A stretch of 64,000 nt of DNA from Myceligenerans pegani. Lineage in GTDB: Bacteria > Actinomycetota > Actinomycetes > Actinomycetales > Cellulomonadaceae. The DNA lies in assembly GCF_014892515.1 (NCBI RefSeq), contig NZ_JADBGR010000093.1:18108-82107 (forward strand). Direction: 5' to 3'. This document shows positions 9,825 through 17,560 of this stretch, piece after piece. The position numbers and the translations under genes were made by a program. The stretch's first letter is position 1. Each line of letters begins with the position of its first letter. The notes below the pieces were generated by a model that had not been told where the DNA came from, ran no database searches, and worked only from the letters and a program-made list of their open reading frames with translations.

Positions 9825-10655
9825 ATGGGTCAGCGCGAGGGGACCGGCCCGCTCCGTGTGGAGCGTGCGGCCGATCGCGTCGTCGCGACGCTGGACCGGC
9901 CCGGCGCCCGGAACGCCGTCGACCGCGCGACCGTCGACGCGCTGCACGTGCTGTGCGCCGAGCTCGAGGCCGAGCCGCGCACACTGATCCTCACCGGCGC
10001 GAACGGCGACCTCGCGGCCGGGGCCGACATCGCCGAGCTCATCGACCGCGACGCCGGAGACGCCCTCGCGGGGATCAACACCCACGCCTTCGACCGGATC
10101 GCGGCGCTCCCCATGCCGGTGATCGCCGCGATCGACGGCTACGCCCTCGGCGGCGGCGCCGAGCTCGCCTACGCCGCCGACCTCCGCATCGGCACCCCGC
10201 GTCTGCGGATCGGCAGCCTCGAACCGACCCTCGGCATCATGCCCGCCGCGGGCGCGACCTGGCGGCTGCCCGCGATGATCGGTGCCACCCGCGCGTCCGA
10301 GATGCTGCTCACCGCACGCGTCCTGACCGGCGACGAGGCGCTGGCCTGGGGAGTCGTCACCGCGCTGCACGATCCCGAGGACCTGCTCCCGGCGGCGCAC
10401 TACCTCGCCGACCGGATCGCCCGGCTGGCACCCGAGGCCGTCCGGCACACCAAGACCGCTCTGCGGGCCCGGCCCGACCAGCACCCCCGGGTCGAGCTGG
10501 AGCTTCAGGCAGAGCTGTTCGAGAGCGACGAGAAGCGCCGGCGCATGTCGGCCTTCCTGGACCGGAAGCGCCGCGACCCGGCGCGTTCCGCGGGCTCCGC
10601 ATCCGGGCCCGAGCAAGCGGCGACACCCCTGCCCGCAGTGACGAAGGAGAAGTGA
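9825..10655 (+). CDS. paaF: Enoyl-CoA hydratase, probable 2,3-dehydroadipyl-CoA hydratase
   Basis: A crotonase-fold protein of 276 residues that probably hydrates 2,3-dehydroadipyl-CoA in phenylacetate breakdown. ATG at 9825 follows GGGGAG; upstream in-frame codons overlap the operator. The oxyanion-hole segment is LTGANGDLAAGADIAEL. Both hydratase glutamates are present, in GGGAELAYAADL and GSLEPTLGIMPAAGA. The C-terminal tail is Arg/Ser-rich and extends past the usual family end. It overlaps paaZ by one base (TGATG), so the two are co-translated. The link to phenylacetate comes from paaZ, the PaaR-type operator and paaG nearby; by sequence alone it could also be a fatty-acid hydratase. Confidence 0.85.
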   Translation: MGQREGTGPLRVERAADRVVATLDRPGARNAVDRATVDALHVLCAELEAEPRTLILTGANGDLAAGADIAELIDRDAGDALAGINTHAFDRIAALPMPVIAAIDGYALGGGAELAYAADLRIGTPRLRIGSLEPTLGIMPAAGATWRLPAMIGATRASEMLLTARVLTGDEALAWGVVTALHDPEDLLPAAHYLADRIARLAPEAVRHTKTALRARPDQHPRVELELQAELFESDEKRRRMSAFLDRKRRDPARSAGSASGPEQAATPLPAVTKEK

Positions 10656-12778
10656 TGACGAACACCGTGCCCGTGCTGCCGTCGTACGTCCGGGACGGCT
10701 GGTGGACACCCGCCGACGCGAGCACACCAGGCGGTACCGCCACGGACGCGCCCGAGGCCGCCCGGGCCGTCGTCGTCCACGACGCCTCGACCGGTGAGCC
10801 GGTCGCCCGTCTCTCGACGGACGGCCTCGACATGGCCGCCGTGCTGGACCACGCGCGCGACGTCGGGCAGAAGTCCCTCGGCGACCTCACGATCCATGAG
10901 CGGGCCGTGCTGCTCAAGCGCATGGCGCTCGAGCTCACCGCGCACAAGGACGAGCTGTACGAGGTCTCCGCGCGGACGGGCGCCACCGCGCGCGACTCGG
11001 CGTTCGACGTCGACGGCGGCATCGGCGTGCTCTTCACCTACTCGTCCAAGGGGCGGCGCGAGCTGCCGAACGCGAACCTCATCCTGGACGGGCCGCCCGA
11101 GCAGCTGTCGAAGGACGGCTCGTTCCTCGGGCGGCACGTGTACACGCGGCTGTCGGGCGTGGCGGTGCAGATCAACGCGTTCAACTTCCCCGTGTGGGGG
11201 CCGCTGGAGAAGTTCGCCCCCGCGTTCCTGGCCGGGGTGCCGACGGTGATCAAGCCCGCGACACCCACCGCCTACCTCACCGAGGCCTGGGTGCGCGTCC
11301 TCGTCGAGGCGGGCCTGGTGCCCGACGGCTCGCTGCAGCTCGTCTCGGGCCCTGCGCGGGACCTGCTGGGACACCTGCGGCTCGGCGACTCCGTCGCCTT
11401 CACCGGCAGCGCCGACACCGCGCGCCGGCTGCGCGGCTCGGTCGCCGAGGGGGTCCGGTTCACGGCGGAGGCCGACTCGATCAACGCGAGCGTGCTCGGT
11501 CCCGACGGCGTTCCCGGGTCCGCCGAGTTCGACGCGTACGTCCGGCAGCTCGTGACCGAGATGACGGTGAAGGCCGGGCAGAAGTGCACGGCGATCCGGC
11601 GCGCGATCGTGCCGGAGGCTCTCGTGGACGACGTCGTCGCCGCGGTGGGCACGCGCCTCGCGCAGAAGGTGACCGTCGGCGACCCGCGTGCCGAGGGAGT
11701 CACCATGGGACCGCTCGCGTCCCTGGAGCAGCGGGAGGAACTGCACCGGCAGGTGGAGAAGCTGATCGGGGCAGGTGGCCGGGTCGCCGTCGGGCCCGCG
11801 GACTTCGCCGCCCCGCCGGAGGTGGTGCGTGCCGACGGGACCGTCGGAGCGGCGCCCGGCGGCGCGTTCGCCGCTCCGCTCCTGCTCCGGTTCGACGACG
11901 CCGACGCCGCGGCGCTGCACGACGTCGAGGCGTTCGGCCCGGTCGCGAGCGTGGTGGGCTACCGCGACGTCGGCCACGCGGCGGACCTCGTCGTGCGCGG
12001 TGGCGGGTCGCTGGTGACGTCGGTGGCGACGAGCGACCCTGCTGCGGCCGCCGCGCTGTTCGGCCGGCTCTGCGCGGCCAACGGCCGGGTGCTGTTCCTC
12101 GACCGGGACGACGCGCGGACCTCGACCGGACACGGCTCGCCCGTGCCGCACCTCGTGCACGGCGGGCCGGGGCGCGCGGGCGGGGGCGAGGAACTCGGTG
12201 GCGTGCGCGCGGTGCACCATTACATGCAGCGCACCGCGATCCAGGGCTCGCCACGGATGCTCACCGAGCTCACCGGGGTGTGGCACACGGGGGCGCCGGC
12301 GGGCGGCGCGGGCGCCGTGCACCCGTTCCGGAAGTCCCTCGCGGAGCTGCGGGTCGGCGACCAGGTGGTGGCAGGGCCGCGCGAGGTGACGCTCGAGGAC
12401 ATCGAGCACTTCGCGGAGTTCACCGGCGACACGTTCTACGCGCACATGGACGAGACCGCCGCCGCGGCCAATCCGTTCTTCCCGGGGCGGGTGGCGCACG
12501 GGTACCTGCTGGTGTCGTTCGCCGCGGGACTGTTCGTGGACCCGGACCCCGGGCCTGTGCTGGCGAACTACGGACTGGAGAACCTGCGGTTCCGCACACC
12601 GGTGTCGCCGGGCGAAGCGATCACGGTGACCCTGACGGCCAAGCAGATCATCCCGCGCGAGACGGACGACCACGGCGAGGTCCGCTGGGACGCGGTGCTG
12701 CGCAACCAGGACTACGAGGTCGTGGCCACCTACGACGTGCTGACGCTCGTGGCGAAGGAGTGGCCGCCGCCGGAGTGA
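10655..12778 (+). CDS. paaZ: Bifunctional PaaZ: aldehyde dehydrogenase + MaoC hydratase
   Basis: PaaZ opens the oxepin-CoA ring with its hydratase domain and oxidises the resulting semialdehyde with its NADP-dependent dehydrogenase domain. The protein has 707 residues; the ATG at 10655 has AAGGAG 7 bases upstream. Residues about 1-540 form the ALDH domain: GVAVQINAFNFPVWG substrate/NADP segment, general base Glu in FTAEADSINA and nucleophile Cys in KAGQKCTAIRR. Residues about 555-700 form the MaoC hot-dog domain with the Asp/His hydratase dyad in FTGDTFYAHMDE. This is the full two-domain form as in E. coli (681 residues). It is translationally coupled to paaF. The ring-forming paaABCDE genes are not in this window. 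Confidence 0.95.
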   Translation: MTNTVPVLPSYVRDGWWTPADASTPGGTATDAPEAARAVVVHDASTGEPVARLSTDGLDMAAVLDHARDVGQKSLGDLTIHERAVLLKRMALELTAHKDELYEVSARTGATARDSAFDVDGGIGVLFTYSSKGRRELPNANLILDGPPEQLSKDGSFLGRHVYTRLSGVAVQINAFNFPVWGPLEKFAPAFLAGVPTVIKPATPTAYLTEAWVRVLVEAGLVPDGSLQLVSGPARDLLGHLRLGDSVAFTGSADTARRLRGSVAEGVRFTAEADSINASVLGPDGVPGSAEFDAYVRQLVTEMTVKAGQKCTAIRRAIVPEALVDDVVAAVGTRLAQKVTVGDPRAEGVTMGPLASLEQREELHRQVEKLIGAGGRVAVGPADFAAPPEVVRADGTVGAAPGGAFAAPLLLRFDDADAAALHDVEAFGPVASVVGYRDVGHAADLVVRGGGSLVTSVATSDPAAAAALFGRLCAANGRVLFLDRDDARTSTGHGSPVPHLVHGGPGRAGGGEELGGVRAVHHYMQRTAIQGSPRMLTELTGVWHTGAPAGGAGAVHPFRKSLAELRVGDQVVAGPREVTLEDIEHFAEFTGDTFYAHMDETAAAANPFFPGRVAHGYLLVSFAAGLFVDPDPGPVLANYGLENLRFRTPVSPGEAITVTLTAKQIIPRETDDHGEVRWDAVLRNQDYEVVATYDVLTLVAKEWPPPE

Positions 12779-12867
12779 CCGGTGTCGCCGTGCCGGTGGT
12801 TCGCCGCCGGCGGTCGGACGACGCTCTTGCCGCGCCGGAGACCGGGGCCTGGCGTGGGCCCGGCGGG

Positions 12868-13587
12868 TCAGGGCGCCCGGAGTCCGGACAGCGCCAGGGT
12901 GACGACGTCGTCGGCCAGGCTGTCCGCGGACTCACGCCCGGCCGGGCGGTACCACTCGACGATCGAGTTGATCATGCCGAAGATCAGGCGTTCGGCGACC
13001 CGGGGGTCCAGGTCGGCGCGGAGCTCGCCCGATCGCTGTGCGGCCTCGATCACGGCGGTGACCCGCTTGTCGAAGGCGCGGCGGCGGGCCAGGGCGGCGC
13101 GCTCGGTGGCGGTGTTGCCGCGCACGCGGAGCAGGAGGGTGACGTAGGGGAGGCGGTCCACGAGGACGTGGACGGCCTCGCGGAGGACGTGTTCGAGCAC
13201 GTGGACGCCCTCGCCGTCGGTCGCTTGCGCTCCGTGCCCCGCGGCGCTCCCGGCTCCGGGGGTGACACGGGCTCCGGACTGCATGTCGGTCTCCGCGGCG
13301 TCGTCGGCCAGGGGGGCGTCCTCGGCACGGGGGGCGGGGGGCGGGAGCGCCGCCTCGAGCGCGTCGAGGGCCTCGTCGAGGGCGGCCGCGAGGATCTGCT
13401 CCTTGGAGGAGAAATGGTGGTAGATCGCCGACTTGGACAGGCCCAGTCGTTCGGCGAGCGTCGCGATCGAGGTGGCGTCGTAGCCGCGCTCGATGAAGGT
13501 CTGGACGGCGACGTCGAGCAGTCCGCGGCGGTCGTAGCCAGGACGGCCCCGGCGGGGTGGTGCGGCCGGGGCGGTCTGGTGGGTCAT
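12868..13587 (-). CDS. paaR: TetR-family regulator, probable PaaR
   Basis: A TetR repressor of 239 residues, start ATG at 13587. The N-terminal helix-turn-helix (about 18-65) shows TFIERGYDATSIATLAERLGL followed by SKSAIYHHFSSKEQI. The ligand-binding domain contains an Ala/Pro/Glu-rich, probably disordered insert (about 78-125) that is not typical. The gene is divergent from paaG, and a palindrome in the intervening 72 bases is a strong match to the PaaR operator; a second copy precedes paaF. From this I infer repression of paaFZ and paaG, relieved by phenylacetyl-CoA as known for PaaR proteins. It runs convergently against paaZ with 89 bases between. Confidence 0.85.
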   Translation of the reverse strand: MTHQTAPAAPPRRGRPGYDRRGLLDVAVQTFIERGYDATSIATLAERLGLSKSAIYHHFSSKEQILAAALDEALDALEAALPPPAPRAEDAPLADDAAETDMQSGARVTPGAGSAAGHGAQATDGEGVHVLEHVLREAVHVLVDRLPYVTLLLRVRGNTATERAALARRRAFDKRVTAVIEAAQRSGELRADLDPRVAERLIFGMINSIVEWYRPAGRESADSLADDVVTLALSGLRAP

Positions 13588-13599
13588 GCGAGTCACTAT

Positions 13600-13621
13600 A
13601 TTGACCGAACGATCGGTTGGT
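13600..13621. promoter_or_regulatory. paaR-box: PaaR operator between paaR and paaG
   Basis: ACCGAACGATCGGT (13604-13617) has perfect ACCGA/TCGGT arms and sits inside a longer site differing at about two defined positions from the reported PaaR motif. It overlaps both divergent promoters, only 13 bases from the paaR ATG, so autoregulation is likely. Confidence 0.7.
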
Positions 13622-13659
13622 AATGTTGCCGACGCAGGTCCGCCCCGGCGAGGAGGTCG

Positions 13660-14433
13660 ATGATGATCCGCATGTCCCTGGACGACGGCGTCGCCGAGGT
13701 GGTGCTCGACGCTCCCGGACGGCTCAACGCGCTGGACGAGGCCGGGCTCGACGAGCTCGCCGACGTGCTCGCCCGTGCCGAGGCCGACGGTGCGCGGGCG
13801 CTGCTGCTGCGCGGCGAGGGCAAGGCGTTCTGCGCGGGCCGGGACATCGCCGACGTGGATCCGGCGACCGACGACGTGCTCGGCTTCCTCGCGGGCCGGG
13901 TGGAGCCCGTCCTGCGCCGGCTCGCGCACTTTCCCGCGCCGACGTTCGCCGTCGGACACGGGGCCTGCCTGGGTGTGGGGCTCGGGCTGCTCATCGCGGC
14001 CGACGTCGTCTACCTCGCCGACGACGCGAAGGTGGGTTCCCCGTTCGGCCGGCTCGGCGCGGTGCTCGACTCGGGCGGCCACGCCTTGTTCGTGGAGCGG
14101 CTGGGGGCGCATCGCGCCCTGGATCTGATCTACACGGGCGATCTGCTGAGCGGTGCGGAGGCCGTGCGGGCGGGGTTGTTCTCGCGGAACTACCCGGCCG
14201 ACGACGTGCTGGGCGCGACGCGTGCGGCGGCCAGGCTCGCGGCGTCGGGCCCGACGAGGGCCTTCGTGGCGAGCAAGGAGATCGTCGCGGAGATCCGGGA
14301 CGCGCGACTCGGGCTGTGGGCGGCGATGGACCGGGAGAACCAGGGGCAGGCGGCCCTCCGCGACACCGCCGACTACGCCGAGGGGTTCGCGGCGTTCCGG
14401 GAGAAGCGGAAGCCGGAGTTCCGCGGGGCGTAG
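13660..14433 (+). CDS. paaG: 1,2-epoxyphenylacetyl-CoA isomerase-type crotonase
   Basis: A crotonase of 257 residues, probably isomerising ring-1,2-epoxyphenylacetyl-CoA to oxepin-CoA. GAGGAGG precedes two adjacent ATGs (13660 and 13663). The CoA-binding CAGRDIADVD and the oxyanion-hole GACLGVGLGLLIAADVV are clear. The first hydratase Glu is absent (position occupied in GVGLGLL). The PaaG-type catalytic Asp appears in GAVLDSGGHALFVERLG, which favours isomerase over hydratase. The C-terminal SASGP(T)-like region and YAEGFAAFREKRKPEF are typical of crotonases. It starts a rightward unit from the PaaR operator and ends at a convergent gene. Confidence 0.82.
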   Translation: MMIRMSLDDGVAEVVLDAPGRLNALDEAGLDELADVLARAEADGARALLLRGEGKAFCAGRDIADVDPATDDVLGFLAGRVEPVLRRLAHFPAPTFAVGHGACLGVGLGLLIAADVVYLADDAKVGSPFGRLGAVLDSGGHALFVERLGAHRALDLIYTGDLLSGAEAVRAGLFSRNYPADDVLGATRAAARLAASGPTRAFVASKEIVAEIRDARLGLWAAMDRENQGQAALRDTADYAEGFAAFREKRKPEFRGA

Positions 14434-14486
14434 AGCGGCGTCCGCCCGGGTCGGCCGCTTGCCGGGTGGTCGGCCGGAAGTCCGAT

Positions 14487-14510
14487 GATCGGCCGCTCGA
14501 GCCGCCGATC
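14487..14510. terminator. Hairpin between convergent paaG and HAD gene
   Basis: GATCGGC (14487-14493) pairs with GCCGATC (14504-14510) across a 10-base GC-rich loop in the 121-base gap between two convergent genes. It is a modest candidate for a shared terminator. Confidence 0.4.
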
Positions 14511-14554
14511 ACCCGACGTGTTGCCGACGACGTCAGCCCTGCCGGCGGGCACGG

Positions 14555-15394
14555 TCAGCCCTGTCGGCGGGCGCGTCGGCGGCGGAGATGGCGGATGACG
14601 AAGTATGCCGCCACGGCGACGGCGATTCCTCCGACGACGGCGGCGACCGGGATCGGCTCGACGCGTGGCCGGAGCGCGACCGGCCTGGTGAAGCGCAGCT
14701 CCCCCCAGCCGGACTCGGCGGCGAGACGGCGCAGGTTGCGGTCCGGGTTCACGACGAAGGCGTGCCCCACCGCGCCGAGCATCGGGGCGTCCGTGATCGA
14801 GTCGGAGTAGGCGAAGCTTCCGGCCAGGTCGTAGCCCTCACGGGCGGCGAGGTCGCGGATGCCGGCGGCCTTGTTCTCGCCGTAGTTGTAGAAGTCGATC
14901 TCGCCGGTGTAGTGGTCGTCGACCACCTCCATGCGGGTGGCGAGCACGTGGTCCGCGCCGAGGGCGGCCGCGATCGGCTCGACGAGCTCGGCGCCCGAGG
15001 CGGACACGATGACGACGTCCTGTCCGAGGGCGTGATGGTCCTCGATGAGTTCGACCGCCTCCGCGTAGACGTACGGGTCGATGTGCTCGTGGACGGTCTC
15101 CGCGACGATCTCCCGGACCTTGCGCACGTCCCAGCCCTTCGCCAGTGAGCTGAGGTGGGCGCGCATCCGTTCGGTCTGGTCCTCGTCGGCGTTCCCCACG
15201 AGGAACAGGAAGTGTGCGTACGCACTGCGGAGCACGTCGGCACGGCTGATCAGCCCGCCGGCGATGAACGGCTTCGAGAACGCCTGGGACGAGCTCGTGG
15301 CGATGATCGTCTTGTCCAGGTCGAAGAAGGCCGCGATACGGCCTGTCGCGGGGGCGCGGCCCGGCCGCGCGGGCAGGGGTGCCTCGTCGGTCAC
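14555..15394 (-). CDS. HAD-IB family phosphatase with C-terminal membrane anchor
   Basis: A 279-residue HAD hydrolase of subfamily IB (phosphoserine-phosphatase-like). The nucleophile motif is FFDLDKTII (about 22-30), motif II is VIVSASG, the motif III lysine lies in YNYGENKAAGI and the metal-binding motif IV is YSDSITDAPML. Residues about 246-265 are one hydrophobic helix followed by a very basic tail (RHLRRRRARRQG), so the enzyme probably sits on the inner face of the membrane. Genes of this type regularly neighbour CpaE/TadA clusters in actinobacteria. It is divergent from the cpaE-like gene with 292 bases between. The substrate is unknown. Confidence 0.85.
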   Translation of the reverse strand: MTDEAPLPARPGRAPATGRIAAFFDLDKTIIATSSSQAFSKPFIAGGLISRADVLRSAYAHFLFLVGNADEDQTERMRAHLSSLAKGWDVRKVREIVAETVHEHIDPYVYAEAVELIEDHHALGQDVVIVSASGAELVEPIAAALGADHVLATRMEVVDDHYTGEIDFYNYGENKAAGIRDLAAREGYDLAGSFAYSDSITDAPMLGAVGHAFVVNPDRNLRRLAAESGWGELRFTRPVALRPRVEPIPVAAVVGGIAVAVAAYFVIRHLRRRRARRQG

Positions 15395-15686
15395 TGTTCG
15401 AGCCTAGCGGGCGTGTCCGATCTGACCGATGTCCGGGGACGGGGTGGCGTGCGAATTTCACCCGCCCACCGGGGTTCGTGTGCGGTGCGGCGACGTGCGG
15501 AATGACCGTGGTTCCGGCGTCGCGGGCGGACGACAGGGACAGCGGGCCTGTGGACGGACGCCTCGTCGACAGGTCGCGACGGCGGGCGGGTCGGCCTGGC
15601 GCGCGGCGATGAAAGCTGGTTGCCACGCGCCGGATCACGGCGACAGGCCACGGCCCGGGGGCGCCCGGCGGACAAGGGGGATCGAC

Positions 15687-16394
15687 ATGGGGCGGTACGG
15701 GCGTGTGATCGCCGTGACCGGTGCGATCGGCGGGGTGGGGACCACCGTGGCCGCCGCCGCGGCGGCACTCGGGCTGATCGGGCGCGGGGAGCCGGCGGCG
15801 CTCGTCGATCTCGACGCCGATGCGCCCGGCATCGAGTTGCTGCTGGGCATCGAGGACGTCCGGGGTGCGCGGTGGCCGGAGCTGTCCGCCGCCCGGGGAG
15901 ACGTCGACGGCGAGACCCTGGTGGCCGCCCTCCCGTCCTGGCGCGACGTGCCGGTGGTCAGCGGGAGGCGGCGTGCCGGGCCGCCGTCGGACGACGTCGT
16001 GCTCGACGTGTGCGCCGGGATCGTGCGATCGGGCCGGGCCCTGGTGCTGGATCTGCCGCGACCGAGCTCCTGGACGGGCGCGGCTCGCGCGCTGCTGGGC
16101 GGATGCGACACGGCGGTGCTGGTGACGCCGCTGACGTTTCCCGGCGCCGCGGGTGCCGAACTGGTGCGCGATCAGCTCGTCGCGGCCGGCGTGCGCGACG
16201 TGCGCGTCGTGGCGCGCGGACCCGCGCCGGGGCAGGTCGACCCGGACGCGCTCGGCGCGGCGCTCGGGCTGCCGGTGGACGGCATGCTGGAGCGTGACCG
16301 GTCGGTGCCGGCGGCGATCGAGCGGGGCGACGGGCTGCCCGCCGGCCGGGGTGCCGTGGCCCGGCTGGCGGCGAACCTCGGAGCTGCGCTGTGA
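15687..16394 (+). CDS. CpaE/TadZ-like ParA-fold protein (septum-site-determining type)
   Basis: A 235-residue MinD/ParA-fold ATPase-like protein that localises Tad pilus machines in other bacteria. AAGGGGG precedes ATG at 15687 by 6 bases. It starts directly with the P-loop-like IAVTGAIGGVGTTVAAAAA (about 9-27); the usual deviant Walker lysine is replaced (GAIGGVGTT instead of KGGVGKT), so ATP binding may be weak. DLDADAPGIELLLG is the switch region. The N-terminal receiver-like domain found in many actinobacterial homologues is missing. A short hydrophobic DNA-binding-like tail ends with ARLAANLGAAL. Its stop overlaps tadA by 4 bases (GTGA). It belongs to the helicase-neighbourhood CpaE family (TIGR03815, from memory). 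Confidence 0.85.
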   Translation: MGRYGRVIAVTGAIGGVGTTVAAAAAALGLIGRGEPAALVDLDADAPGIELLLGIEDVRGARWPELSAARGDVDGETLVAALPSWRDVPVVSGRRRAGPPSDDVVLDVCAGIVRSGRALVLDLPRPSSWTGAARALLGGCDTAVLVTPLTFPGAAGAELVRDQLVAAGVRDVRVVARGPAPGQVDPDALGAALGLPVDGMLERDRSVPAAIERGDGLPAGRGAVARLAANLGAAL

Positions 16395-17560
16395 CGGCGG
16401 GGGCACTCGACCCGGCGCTGCTGGACGACGTACGCGCTCGGATCGCGAGCGGCGGCGCGGAACCGTCCGACGCCGTCCGCGACGCGGTGCGGGACAGCGG
16501 GCTCGTGCTGGGCTCCGCCGCACTCGATGCGCTGGCCCGGACGACTCGGGCCGAGCTGCTGGGCGCCGGTCCGCTGCAGCACCTGCTCGAGGAGCCCGAG
16601 GTCACCGACGTGCTGGTCAACGGGCCCGACGGCGTCTGGCTGGATCGGGGCCGCGGCCTCGAACGGATCGGTATGTCCCTGGGGACGACGGCGGACGTGC
16701 GGGCGCTCGCCGTACGGCTCGCGGCGATCGGTGGGCAGCGCCTCGACGACGCCCAGCCCAGCGTCGATGCGCGCCTGCCCGACGGAACGCGACTGCACGC
16801 GGTTCTCGCGCCCCTCGCACCGGCAGGGGCGGCGATCTCGCTCCGGGTGCTGCGGGCGCGCGCGTTCTCGCTCGACGAACTCGTGGCGAGCGGCGCCCTG
16901 CCGGACGACTGGGCCGGACTGCTGCGGGCGCTCGTGGAGCGGCGGGCGAACATCGTCGTCAGCGGAGGCACGGGAAGCGGGAAGACGACGCTCCTCGCGG
17001 CTCTGCTGTCCCTGGCCGGGGAGGACGAGCGGATCGTGACGGTGGAGGAGGCCCGTGAGCTCGTGCCCGACCACCCCCACGTGGTGTCCCTGGCCACGCG
17101 ACGCGCCAACATCGAGGGCGCCGGTGGCATCGACCTCGCCGGCCTCGTGCGGGACGCCCTGCGGATGCGACCCGACCGGATCGTGCTCGGCGAATGCCGC
17201 GGGGCCGAGGTCCGCGAGGTGCTCCTGGCCATGAACACCGGACACGACGGCGGCCTCGCGACCCTGCACGCCAACGCCGTCGCGGTGGTTCCGGCGCGGC
17301 TGGAGGCGCTCGCGGCGCTTGCCGGGATGCCGCGGGAGGCGGTGGCGGCACAGGCCGCCGGGGCGCTCGACGTGGTGCTGCACCTACGGCGCGAGCGGGG
17401 CGTGCGGTTCCTGGCGGAGATCGGTGTGGTGGGCCGGGACGAGCGCGGTGAGCTCGTGGTGCGGCCGGCGGCGTGGTGGGACGGCCGCGGAGCCGTCGAG
17501 CTGGATCCGCCGGTGTGGCGCGAACTGGCCGGACGGTTCGGCCCGTGGTGCGCGTCGTGA
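16391..17560 (+). CDS. tadA: TadA/CpaF-type secretion ATPase
   Basis: The cytoplasmic hexameric ATPase that drives Tad/Flp pilus assembly or related secretion. It has 389 residues and starts at GTG 16391 inside the preceding stop. An N-terminal domain (about 50-160) carries VTDVLVNGPDGVWLDR. The Walker A is VVSGGTGSGKTTLL (about 188-201). The Asp box RIVTVEEARELV, the Walker B region RMRPDRIVLGECRG and the His box HDGGLATLHAN are all intact, so an active ATPase is expected. It overlaps the next gene by 4 bases (GTGA). It matches the helicase/secretion-neighbourhood ATPase family rather than the enterobacterial GspE group. Confidence 0.93.
   Translation: MTAGALDPALLDDVRARIASGGAEPSDAVRDAVRDSGLVLGSAALDALARTTRAELLGAGPLQHLLEEPEVTDVLVNGPDGVWLDRGRGLERIGMSLGTTADVRALAVRLAAIGGQRLDDAQPSVDARLPDGTRLHAVLAPLAPAGAAISLRVLRARAFSLDELVASGALPDDWAGLLRALVERRANIVVSGGTGSGKTTLLAALLSLAGEDERIVTVEEARELVPDHPHVVSLATRRANIEGAGGIDLAGLVRDALRMRPDRIVLGECRGAEVREVLLAMNTGHDGGLATLHANAVAVVPARLEALAALAGMPREAVAAQAAGALDVVLHLRRERGVRFLAEIGVVGRDERGELVVRPAAWWDGRGAVELDPPVWRELAGRFGPWCAS

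Noticed and set aside
9825-12778. Fatty-acid beta-oxidation operon
   Set aside because: The ALDH-MaoC fusion and PaaR-type operators point to phenylacetate; no thiolase or acyl-CoA dehydrogenase is present.
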